Assembly (NCBI GenBank): GCA_910577605.1
Contig: CAJTON010000001.1
Location: forward strand, 153,334 to 170,587
Reading direction: 5' to 3'
Length of the DNA stretch: 17,254 bases
Origin: an uncultured Butyrivibrio sp.
GTDB taxonomy: Bacteria > Bacillota > Clostridia > Lachnospirales > Lachnospiraceae
Positions 1-7,559 of the stretch are shown piece after piece. Position 1 is the stretch's first letter, and each line of letters starts with the position of its first letter. Below the pieces are notes generated by a model. That model was not told the origin of the DNA and ran no database searches. It was given only the letters and a program-made list of their open reading frames with translations. The position numbers were made by a program, and so were the translations under genes.

Positions 1-1454
1 AAAACGGCGTATGGACTTACAGCGAGGAGGATATAATCACAGGTCTTAAGTCCGCCTATACCTCCATGGCGCATGACGCGCGGGATAAGTACGGGGTCGA
101 GATAACTTCTCTTGCGGCGATGGGAGTGAGCGGAATGATGCACGGCTATATCGCGCTTGACGAAAACGACAGTCTGCTTGTGCCGTTCAGGACATGGCGC
201 AATACGGTTACGGGCGAGGCTTCAGCCATTCTCACTAAAGAGCTTGGCTTCCATATACCGCAGCGCTGGAGCGCGGCGCATTTGTATCAGGCGATACTTA
301 ACGGTGAGGAGCACACGGGCAGAATAAAATATCTGACCACGCTTGCCGGATATATCCATTACCGTCTGACGGGAAAGAAGGTCATGGGTATCGGCGAAGC
401 GTCGGGAATGTTCCCGATAGATTCCGCGGTCCGCGATTACGATGCCGCTATGCTTGAAAAATTTAATGCGCTTGCCGCGTCAAAGGGCTTTGATACGGAC
501 ATAAAGGACATACTTCCTAAAGTCCTTGTCGCCGGGGAAGACGCGGGAACGCTTACAAAAGAGGGAGCCGCGCTGCTCGATGCAAGCGGAAATCTCAGGG
601 AAGGTGTAAAGCTTTGTCCGCCCGAAGGCGACGCGGGAACGGGAATGACCGCCACCGATTCTGTCGATAAAGGAACCGGAAACGTGTCAGCCGGAACCTC
701 CGTTTTTGCGATGGTCGTGCTGGAAAACGGCTTGAAAGCCGTTCACGACGAGCTTGACATTGTGACCACTCCTGACGGAAGCGACGTCGCTATGGTGCAC
801 TGCAACAACTGCACGTCCGATCTGAACGCGTGGGCGGGGCTTTTCGGGGAATTCGCGAAGGCAGCCGGAGCAGAGCTGTCCGCCGACAGGCTTTTCGGAA
901 TACTTTACAACAAAGCTCTCGAAGGAAAAAAGGACTGCGGCGGCATGATGGCGTACAATTATTTTTCGGGAGAGCATATAACGGGATTTGAAGAGGGACG
1001 GCCTCTTTTTGTGAGGACACCGGACAGCAGTATGTGCCTTGCCGACTTTATGAGGACGCATCTGTACTCCTCGCTGGGAGCCCTTAAGACGGGGCTGGAT
1101 ATTCTTTTTAAGGAGGAGGGTGTAAGTGTGCGCCGGATCATGGGGCACGGAGGACTTTTCAAGACGCCCGTGGTCGGGCAGAAAATCCTTGCCGCAGCGA
1201 TGAACGCGCCCGTGACGGTGCTTGATACCGCAGGAGAGGGCGGGGCATGGGGAATCGCTCTGCTGGCTTCTTATATGGTATCAGGGGATAAGGACGAAAC
1301 ACTTGGAGCGTTTCTTGACAGAGCTGTTTTTGGCAGAATGACCGGAACGACGCTTGAGCCTGATGCCGACGACGCGGCGGGCTTTGACGCGTTTATGGAG
1401 AGATATAGGGCTGCGCTTTCAGTTGAAAGAGCCGCGGTAGAAAGCGTACGCTGA
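1..1454 (+). CDS. FGGY-family carbohydrate kinase, 5' end cut off by the window
   Basis: An ATP-dependent sugar or polyol kinase of the FGGY superfamily, cytosolic. The open frame runs from base 3 with no stop before the first ATG at 66, and the residues encoded ahead of that ATG (GVWTYSEEDI) are typical of early FGGY sequence, so the true start lies outside. About 484 residues are visible; family members of this type run about 500-530, so some 45-50 are missing, including the first phosphate-binding motif. Visible motifs are a substrate-side stretch MGVSGMMHGYIALD (codons from 120), the GDAGTGMTATDS segment whose Asp (codon 630-632) matches the catalytic base, NVSAGTS, and the adenosine-side GHGGLFKTPVVGQ and GEGGAWGIAL. 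The substrate cannot be fixed: xylulose, ribulose or another ketose are all possible. The stop lies one base before the next gene. Confidence 0.88.
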   Translation, partial: NGVWTYSEEDIITGLKSAYTSMAHDARDKYGVEITSLAAMGVSGMMHGYIALDENDSLLVPFRTWRNTVTGEASAILTKELGFHIPQRWSAAHLYQAILNGEEHTGRIKYLTTLAGYIHYRLTGKKVMGIGEASGMFPIDSAVRDYDAAMLEKFNALAASKGFDTDIKDILPKVLVAGEDAGTLTKEGAALLDASGNLREGVKLCPPEGDAGTGMTATDSVDKGTGNVSAGTSVFAMVVLENGLKAVHDELDIVTTPDGSDVAMVHCNNCTSDLNAWAGLFGEFAKAAGAELSADRLFGILYNKALEGKKDCGGMMAYNYFSGEHITGFEEGRPLFVRTPDSSMCLADFMRTHLYSSLGALKTGLDILFKEEGVSVRRIMGHGGLFKTPVVGQKILAAAMNAPVTVLDTAGEGGAWGIALLASYMVSGDKDETLGAFLDRAVFGRMTGTTLEPDADDAAGFDAFMERYRAALSVERAAVESVR

Positions 1455-1455
1455 C

Positions 1456-4080
1456 ATGAAGCATATCGTTATGGGAATTCTGGCGCATGTGGACGCCGGA
1501 AAAACAACTTTGACGGAGGCGCTTTTATATAAGAGCGGGACGATCGAAAAGCCCGGAAGAGTCGATAACGGCGATGCCTTTCTCGACACCTTTGATGTGG
1601 AAAAGGAGAGGGGCATCACCGTTTTTGCGAAGCAGGCGGAGCTCGAATGGGGAGATATGAGAGTTACTCTCGTAGATACTCCCGGACATGTGGATTTTTC
1701 GGCGGAAACAGAGAGAGTGCTTAACATTCTGGACTACGCGGTTCTGGTGATAAACGCGGCGGACGGGGTTCAGAGCCACACCCGCACGTTGTGGCGGCTT
1801 CTGTCCGAATATGACGTTCCCGTATTTGTTTTTGTCAACAAGATGGACAGGGAGCATGCAAAAAGAGACGAAATAACAAAAGTTCTTCAGAGCGAGCTTG
1901 ACGGCGGCTGTATTGATTTTGACAGACCGGATCTGTATGAGGAGCTGTCGCTGTGCGGCGAGGAGCTGCTGGACGAGTATCTTGAAACCGGTAAAATAAG
2001 CGAAACTTCCCTTGCGAAGGCCGTTGCGCTGCGCAGGGTCTTTCCTTGCGCCTACGGTTCGGCGCTTAAGCTTTACGGCGTTGACGGGCTTATGCGGCTT
2101 ATTGAAAGGTGCGTGAGAGAGCCGCTTTATCCTGCGGATTTCGGCGCGCGCGTTTTCAAAATAACGAGGGATAAGGGCGAAAGGCTTACCTTTATGAAAA
2201 TAACGGGAGGAAGCCTGAAGGTGCGCGACCTGCTTTCAGGGACGGACAAAGCGGGCGCGCCGTGGAGCGATAAGGCAAATTCCCTTAGAATATATTCAGG
2301 CGGCAGATATAGGATCGTCGAGGAGGCGGTGGCAGGTACAGTGTGCGCCGTCGCCGGACTTTCCCGTACCTTCGCGGGAGAGGGAATAGGCTTCGAGGGA
2401 GAGGCTTTGCCGCCGATGCTTGAACCCGTGGTCTCGTACGGTATTATTTTGCCCGCAGGCTGCAACGAGCAGGAAATATACGAGGGTCTTAAGGCGATAG
2501 GAGAGGAGAATCCCGAGCTTGGAATATCGCGCCGGACGGGGGAGGGCATTACGGCGAGAGTGATGGGTGAGGTCCAGACGGAAATACTCATAAGACAGGC
2601 TAAGGAACGTCTGGGAATAGATATTGAACTTGGCATGGGAAAAATAGTTTATAAGGAGACGGTGACGGACACGGTTTACGGGGTCGGTCATTTTGAGCCG
2701 CTGCGCCACTACGCCGAGGTGCATCTTATAATCGAGCCGGGAGAACCGGGCAGCGGAATCATGGCGGCGTCCGACTGCTCCGAGGACGACCTCGACCGTA
2801 ACTGGCAGAGGCTGATACTGACGCATATTGCGGAAAAGGCGCACAGAGGAGTGCTTATCGGTGCGGAGCTTACGGACGTAAAAATAACGCTTGCCGCCGG
2901 AAAAGCACATCTTAAGCATACAGAGGGCGGGGATTTCAGGCAGGCGGTGTATCGCGCCGTACGGCAGGGGCTTATGCAGGCAAAAAGCAGACTGCTTGAG
3001 CCGGTATATTCCTTCAGGCTGTATGTTCCGGCGGAAAACACGGGACGGGCCATCAACGATATACAGCGCATGGGCGGAAGCTTTGACGCGCCTGTTTCCG
3101 AGGCGGGAACAGTCTTGATAACGGGGACGGCTCCGGTTTCTGAGATGTACGAATATCAGAGAGCCGTCGCCGAATATTCTCACGGGCTGGGAAGTCTCTC
3201 GGTCGGTTTTGCGGGATATGAGCCTTGTCATAACGAAGTTGAGATAATCGAGCGTTCGTCGTATGATGCTGAGTCGGACATTGAAAATACTGCCGATTCA
3301 GTTTTCTGCGCGCACGGAGCGGGGTTTGTCGTGCCGTGGAATGAGGTTGAAAACTATATGCATTTGCCGAAGCGCGTCAGTGCGCGTGAAGAATTGGACG
3401 CCGTTTTGCAGGAATCAGCGCTGGACATGCTTTCAAGACTTGACGCTGCTATGGGCGTGGAGGAGATAGACGACATTATCGCCAGACTTGGAGGCGCGAA
3501 CCGCGGCGCCAAATCTTCTCAGCACCGCGGTCTTTACGGCAGACGTTTCAAGGGTGAGCCGCAGACGGTCAGGACATTTAAACCTAAGCCGCGACGCGAC
3601 AAATACATTCTTGTAGACGGATACAATGTTATTTTTGCGTGGGAGGAGCTGAATAAATTCGCGGAATCGGACATTGACAGCGCAAGGGGACGGCTTCTCG
3701 ATATTATGTGCGGTTATCAGGCTGCTGCCGGCGCGGAGCTTATCGTTGTTTTTGACGCTTACAGGGTAAAAGGACACGACACGGAATTTCTTGATTACCA
3801 TAATATCCATGTTGTGTACACGAAGGAGGCGCAGACCGCCGACAGCTATATAGAGCAGTTCGCGCATGAAAACGGCGCGCGCTATGACATAACGGTAATT
3901 ACCTCCGACGGGCTTGAACAGATCATTATCCGCGGCGAGGGCTGCGCGCTTATATCGTCGAGAGAGTTTGAGCATACGGTGAGAGAGGCGTGCGACAGGC
4001 TTGTGAAGGAATACAGAGAGCGCCGCGGTGCGGAAGATTCCGGAAAAAATTATCTGGGAGATTATATGCCGGAGGAATAG
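1456..4080 (+). CDS. TetM/EF-G-like ribosomal GTPase fused to a YacP/Rae1-type NYN ribonuclease domain
   Basis: An 874-residue translation-factor-like GTPase. GTPase motifs are intact: AHVDAGKTT (10-18), RGIT (52-55), DTPGH (74-78), NKMD (128-131), GSAL (201-204). Residues to about 635 follow the ribosomal-protection (TetM/TetO) layout of EF-G-like domains. The tip of domain IV reads HLKHTEGGDF (485-494) where TetM has the SPVS-containing loop that displaces tetracycline, so drug resistance is doubtful. After a basic linker (about 635-714) comes a domain matching B. subtilis YacP/Rae1: VDGYNVIFAW from 720 (D721), VVFDAYRVKG (D767), TADSYIE (D796) and TSDGLEQ (D818). D721 and D796 line up with the acidic residues of the Rae1 active site. 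Rae1 cleaves mRNA in the ribosomal A site, where TetM also binds. The start lies one base after the kinase stop with no strong RBS, suggesting translational coupling. No terminator follows. Confidence 0.93.
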   Translation: MKHIVMGILAHVDAGKTTLTEALLYKSGTIEKPGRVDNGDAFLDTFDVEKERGITVFAKQAELEWGDMRVTLVDTPGHVDFSAETERVLNILDYAVLVINAADGVQSHTRTLWRLLSEYDVPVFVFVNKMDREHAKRDEITKVLQSELDGGCIDFDRPDLYEELSLCGEELLDEYLETGKISETSLAKAVALRRVFPCAYGSALKLYGVDGLMRLIERCVREPLYPADFGARVFKITRDKGERLTFMKITGGSLKVRDLLSGTDKAGAPWSDKANSLRIYSGGRYRIVEEAVAGTVCAVAGLSRTFAGEGIGFEGEALPPMLEPVVSYGIILPAGCNEQEIYEGLKAIGEENPELGISRRTGEGITARVMGEVQTEILIRQAKERLGIDIELGMGKIVYKETVTDTVYGVGHFEPLRHYAEVHLIIEPGEPGSGIMAASDCSEDDLDRNWQRLILTHIAEKAHRGVLIGAELTDVKITLAAGKAHLKHTEGGDFRQAVYRAVRQGLMQAKSRLLEPVYSFRLYVPAENTGRAINDIQRMGGSFDAPVSEAGTVLITGTAPVSEMYEYQRAVAEYSHGLGSLSVGFAGYEPCHNEVEIIERSSYDAESDIENTADSVFCAHGAGFVVPWNEVENYMHLPKRVSAREELDAVLQESALDMLSRLDAAMGVEEIDDIIARLGGANRGAKSSQHRGLYGRRFKGEPQTVRTFKPKPRRDKYILVDGYNVIFAWEELNKFAESDIDSARGRLLDIMCGYQAAAGAELIVVFDAYRVKGHDTEFLDYHNIHVVYTKEAQTADSYIEQFAHENGARYDITVITSDGLEQIIIRGEGCALISSREFEHTVREACDRLVKEYRERRGAEDSGKNYLGDYMPEE

Positions 4081-4148
4081 GTGGTATAGGTTGAGTAAGT
4101 TGTGTCTGTATGCCCTAAAAAATATCTTAGAAAATTCACAAAATTATA

Positions 4149-4177
4149 TTGACGTACAATGCTAACGCAGATATAAT
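4149..4177 (+). promoter_or_regulatory. Sigma-A-type promoter of the CHAT-like/PepSY-like unit
   Basis: TTGACG (4149-4154), a 17-bp spacer and a perfect TATAAT (4172-4177). Transcription should begin near 4184, giving a leader of about 33 nt with the RBS AGGGGAG (4202-4208) placed 8 nt before the ATG. It makes the downstream pair independent of the GTPase gene. Confidence 0.85.
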
Positions 4178-4216
4178 ACTAATATAAAATTTTGTTTTTG
4201 CAGGGGAGCTGAGAAG

Positions 4217-4882
4217 ATGACAAAGCCATCAATAAGCAGGAAAGTATTGGTTATAATACTTTCATTTATTTTGTTATTTCCTGCGGTTCGTGTTGATGCA
4301 ACAATGGGAAACGTCAATTCATTTATTCACAGTGAGGACTGTTTTGAGGGTGACAGGGATTTTGTTGACGGGCATCGTTCTACGTTTCAGTCAAAAGGTT
4401 ATTCAGCGATACTTTTAGACAGACCGACGGTAATCTATGGATTGCAGCAGCATTTAAAAAATTCGGAGTCGGTTTTTATATCCTGTCACGGAGACGAAAA
4501 CGGCGGTGAGCTTGTTCTGATTCCGGGAAGTTCGTTGTCAAGTTCTGTTTTTAAACCTGCGGACGTATCTGTAAATATGGAGTGTAAGCTTGCATATCTG
4601 AGCGCATGCAAAAGCGCTTGTAAAAATACCGCAACGGGTAAAAATCTGTGCAGTACATTAATAAATAACGGATATAAAGCGGCAATGGGATATACCGATA
4701 ATGTGGATATTTGGTATTCCAGAATATACGAAGAGGTGTTTTATCTTTATTTAACTGACGGAATGAGCGTGTACGGGGCTGTTGACGCGACGAATAAATT
4801 TTTGGAAAGAAATTATCCCAAAGTGTATGAAGAGATAGTTCCGTTTGTGGCGGTTTTCGGAAATCTCGGCATAAAATTATAA
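4217..4882 (+). CDS. Secreted CHAT/caspase-fold-like putative cysteine peptidase
   Basis: A 221-residue protein with a classical signal peptide: basic start, hydrophobic run about 10-24 and a likely cut after VDA (28/29). The mature part has the order of a CHAT or related clan CD cysteine peptidase core. There is a strand ending in His (VFISCHG, H91), a GGELVLI strand, then a strand ending in Ser-Ala-Cys (LAYLSAC, C131). A helix and NNGYKAAMGYTDNVD follow, where CHAT proteins have their gain-of-position strand, then a helix of the YEEVFYLYLTDG type. H91 and C131 would be the catalytic dyad. CHAT domains are usually cytosolic and fused to repeats; here the domain stands alone and is exported. 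Codon use is visibly more AT-rich than in neighbouring genes. Activity and substrate are unknown. The next gene lies 17 bp downstream in the same transcript. The fold assignment rests on motif order only. Confidence 0.7.
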   Translation: MTKPSISRKVLVIILSFILLFPAVRVDATMGNVNSFIHSEDCFEGDRDFVDGHRSTFQSKGYSAILLDRPTVIYGLQQHLKNSESVFISCHGDENGGELVLIPGSSLSSSVFKPADVSVNMECKLAYLSACKSACKNTATGKNLCSTLINNGYKAAMGYTDNVDIWYSRIYEEVFYLYLTDGMSVYGAVDATNKFLERNYPKVYEEIVPFVAVFGNLGIKL

Positions 4883-4899
4883 AAGAGGGGGAGCGCGTT

Positions 4900-5721
4900 A
4901 TGAATAAAAAGAAACTTAGAATCGTTGCGCTTACGTCGGCAGCCGCGCTTGCCGCAGTAATTGGAATCGGCACGGCGGTGAGACTGAGCGCCAAAGAAAA
5001 TTATGATTACAGAAAAAAAGTATTGGAGAAGGATTCTTTTGAATTTCACGGCGAGCTGCTGCAGTATGTTGAGCCTGAGCCAATGGAGGAGCATTTTCAT
5101 GAAAAATACGGTCTTCCTCTGCAAATTACATATAAAGACGGCAGCGGACTGTATTACCGCTTTGAACCGGATACGCAGAAGCTGCGTTTTATTGAGAATA
5201 AAGCTTTGGCTGACAAGGAATACGCGGGGTTCTACGCGGAGGATATCAAGCCGTATTCCGATTCGGACGAATTGCTTTCTGATGCAAAGGAAAGAATCGG
5301 CGAATGGTTTGACGGGAATGCAGAGGATTTTGAGTGGAAATGTGAGTACAACAGTTTGGGATATACGGATTGCGAGATGCAGCAGGTTGTAAACGGAGGG
5401 TTTACGGTGACGCTCGGCTGTGTGAGTTATGATATGGACGGAAATTTTCAATCCATGTCCCTGAGTTTTGACGCTATGCTTAACGGCAAGGAGAGGTCTG
5501 ACGTAATTTCAAAGGCTGAGGCAATAGATATGGCAAACGCTTATCTGGAGGAAAAGTACGGAGAAACGGAGTGGGAGGAGATCAGCGCCAGCTGCGGTAC
5601 GGCAGGAAACAAGAATTACTGGAGCATAGAGTTCGTAAAAAACGGCGGCATTATCGAGGGGTATTTTATTGACGTTGATATACTGACCGGAGAGATAACA
5701 AGGGAAGGCCGTATAAAATAA
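4900..5721 (+). CDS. Membrane-anchored or secreted protein with a PepSY-like C-terminus
   Basis: A 273-residue protein starting MNKKKLRIV with a hydrophobic segment at about 7-28, which could be an uncleaved anchor or a signal peptide ending near LSA (31). The rest is acidic, soluble and built of alternating helix and strand. The last part (about 205-268) reads like a PepSY module: an EAIDMANAYLEEKYG helix, then strands NYWSIEFVKN and GYFIDVDILTGEI. The middle (about 120-195) may hold a second, more diverged copy. PepSY domains occur in propeptides and extracellular inhibitors of peptidases, so this may restrain or chaperone the CHAT-like protein encoded 17 bp upstream; that link is inference from the shared transcript. 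The RBS AGAGGGGGAG lies about 7-8 nt before the ATG. I recognise no specific family name. Confidence 0.62.
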   Translation: MNKKKLRIVALTSAAALAAVIGIGTAVRLSAKENYDYRKKVLEKDSFEFHGELLQYVEPEPMEEHFHEKYGLPLQITYKDGSGLYYRFEPDTQKLRFIENKALADKEYAGFYAEDIKPYSDSDELLSDAKERIGEWFDGNAEDFEWKCEYNSLGYTDCEMQQVVNGGFTVTLGCVSYDMDGNFQSMSLSFDAMLNGKERSDVISKAEAIDMANAYLEEKYGETEWEEISASCGTAGNKNYWSIEFVKNGGIIEGYFIDVDILTGEITREGRIK

Positions 5722-5737
5722 TAAATTCGCTACTAAG

Positions 5738-5774
5738 CCGGGGATGCCGCGTAAAACGGCGTTCCCGGTTTTTT
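5738..5774 (+). terminator. Rho-independent terminator closing the CHAT-like/PepSY-like unit
   Basis: CCGGGGATGCCG (5738-5749) pairs with CGGCGTTCCCGG (5757-5768): 12 bp with two G-U pairs around a 7-nt loop, followed directly by six T (5769-5774). It begins 17 bp after the stop codon. Confidence 0.92.
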
Positions 5775-5792
5775 GGCGCGCGAAATTCGCTC

Positions 5793-5821
5793 TTGTATCT
5801 TTATCTTTGATTGATTATAAT
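5793..5821 (+). promoter_or_regulatory. Promoter of gltX
   Basis: TTGTAT (5793-5798), a 17-bp spacer and a perfect TATAAT (5816-5821). The predicted transcript starts near 5828, leaving about 36 nt before the ATG at 5864. That is too short for a T-box or other riboswitch. Confidence 0.75.
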
Positions 5822-5853
5822 ATAAGCGTTGATGTCAGGAATACTATACATTC

Positions 5854-5866
5854 GGAGGTTTATATG
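5854..5866 (+). promoter_or_regulatory. Ribosome binding site and original start codon of gltX
   Basis: GGAGG (5854-5858) lies 5 nt before the ATG at 5864-5866. This frame reads MDNAKLAQLLFPDV then NTPDYYEEK, which matches the N-terminal extension of clostridial GluRS proteins. The site therefore marks the ancestral start, although the frame it opens stops at 6011-6013. The in-frame ATG at 5925 for the main body has no Shine-Dalgarno sequence. Confidence 0.75.
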
Positions 5867-7490
5867 GATAACGCGAAATTAGCGCAGTTACTTTTTCCCG
5901 ACGTGGTTAACACGCCGGATTATTATGAGGAGAAAGGCGCAGGTCACGAGAATGGCGCCCAGCCCTACGGGATTCATTCACTTGGGAAATCTTTACAGCG
6001 CGCTTGCGGATGAGCGTATCGCGCACAGAAACGGCGGAGTTTTTTATCTGAGGATCGAGGACACTGACGAGAAGCGCAAGGTTGACGGCGCCGTGGAGAC
6101 CATTATAAACGTGCTCAGATATTTTGACATAGAATTTGACGAGGGGGCGGGCTTTGAAGAGGACGCTTTGCAGAACGCGTACGGACCTTATTTTCAGCGT
6201 CAGCGTGTGGAGATATATCACGCGTACGCTAAAAGTCTTGTGGAGCGCGGGCTTGCTTATCCGTGTTTCTGCGGCGAGGAGGAGCTTGAAAAGGTAAGGC
6301 TGCGTCAGGAGGAGGAAAAGGTTCTGACCGGATATTACGGCGAGTACGCGCTTTGCAGGAAGCTTACGCTTGAGGAGATTGAAAAAAAGCTTACGGCGGG
6401 CGAAAGCTATGTTCTGCGTCTGCGCTCGCAGGGGCAGCCGGATAGGGAGATAACCTTTACCGACAGCATTATGGGAGAGATAAAGCTTCCCGAAAATATT
6501 CACGACATCGTGCTTCTTAAAAGAGACGGCGTGCCGACCTATCATTTTGCGCACGCGATAGACGACCACCTTATGAGGACCACTATGGTCATAAGGGGCG
6601 GAGAGTGGCTTGCGTCGGTGCCTACGCATTACGAGCTTTTCCATGTGCTCGGATTTAAAATGCCATCTTACGGACATACCGCGCATCTTATGAAATTTGA
6701 CGAGGAGACGGGAGGCAAGCGCAAGCTTTCAAAGAGAAAGGACCCCGAGCTTTCGCTCGATTATTACCGCAAAGACGGCTATCACCCGCGCTCGATGAAG
6801 GTTTATCTTATGACGCTTTTAAACTCCAATTTTGAAGAGTGGTATGAGAAATTTCCCGACAAGGACATAAGCGAGTTTCCGTTTACGGTTGAGAAAATGA
6901 GCCAGTCAGGAGCTCTTTTTGACAAGGACAAGCTTCATAATATCTGCAAAAACGAGCTTGCGAGGCTGTCCGAGGAGGAGATGTATGATTTCCTTGAGGA
7001 ATGGGCAAATGAAAACGAGCCGGAAAAAGCGAAACTATGGTTTGCGGACAGGGAGAAGATGCTTGCGATACTCAGGCTTTATATGGGAATCGGCATGAAA
7101 AGAAGACGCAAAGATTTTATATACGCGAGACAGATCTTTGAACTTATCGGCTACTTTTTTGAAGGAGAAGGCTGCGATAAGGGCGATCGCTTCAGACTTG
7201 AGAAAGAGGAGGTTTCGGCTATACTCAGGGATTACCTTGAGACCTACGACCATGACGACGACAATCAGGTATGGTTCGAGAAGCTTAAAGGCATTGCAGA
7301 CAGGCATGGTTTTGCCTCGGATATGAAGGCATACAAAGCAAATCCTGAAAATTTCAAAGGAAGTATCTCGGATGTGGCGGAGGTCGTAAGGATCGCCGTA
7401 ACTAAAACAGCCAATACGCCCGATCTGTGGAGCATTATTCACATTATGGGCGAGGAGTCTATGAGAGAGAAGATAAACGGAGTATTCTGA
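5864..7490 (+). CDS. gltX: Glutamyl-tRNA synthetase, coding frame interrupted near codon 24
   Basis: Class I aminoacyl-tRNA synthetase charging tRNA-Glu (or a non-discriminating form). The main frame (5925-7490, 521 residues counted from the 5925 ATG) carries APSPTGFIHLGN with the HIGH-type signature HLGN at 19-22, LRIEDTD, and the KMSKS-type loop KLSKR at 267-271. The helical anticodon-binding half follows to the end. The RBS and start at 5864 open a different frame whose residues end in PDYYEEK at 5935. The main frame resumes with AQVTRMAPSPTG from 5937. Relatives join these two parts through about nine more residues of the YPPRNLPEG type, so the join lacks 3n+2 bases (about 26 would fit). 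Either the gene is mutated, the assembly is wrong here, or translation starts at ATG 5925 without an RBS. That shorter product would resemble canonical GluRS N-termini and keep all catalytic motifs. Promoter and terminator flank it as a single gene. Confidence 0.85.
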
Positions 7491-7505
7491 GATTCCGAAA
7501 AATAA

Positions 7506-7551
7506 GCCCGCCGGGGAAGCGTTATCGCCGCTTCCCCGGCGGGCGTTTTTT
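7506..7551. terminator. Bidirectional terminator between gltX and the ABC permease gene
   Basis: GCCCGCCGGGGAAGCG (7506-7521) pairs perfectly over 16 bp with 7529-7544 around a 7-nt loop. On the + strand six T follow (7546-7551). On the - strand the arm is followed by TTATTTTT (complement of 7498-7505). It can end both converging transcripts, and begins 15 bp after the gltX stop codon. Confidence 0.93.
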
Positions 7552-7559
7552 GTCAGCGC

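Noticed and set aside
687..1148. 153-codon minus-strand open frame
   Set aside because: Antisense shadow of the FGGY kinase; no family resemblance and no promoter or RBS.
2296..3231. 311-codon open frame on the minus strand
   Set aside because: It lies wholly inside the GTPase-RNase gene, opposite well-conserved domains. It has no RBS or recognisable domain and reads as low-complexity basic sequence.
1456..4080. Acquired tetracycline-resistance gene (tetM-type) on a mobile element
   Set aside because: The TetM-specific SPVS loop is absent, there is an extra RNase domain, codon use fits the neighbouring kinase gene, and no transposase or integrase lies nearby.
5775..5863. T-box or other riboswitch ahead of gltX
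   Set aside because: The predicted leader is only about 36 nt and lacks the T-box sequence and specifier stem.
5925..5945. Programmed frameshift site in gltX
   Set aside because: GAG AAA GGC is not a known slippery heptamer, no stimulatory RBS-like element or stem is obvious, and the missing linker residues fit a deletion better.
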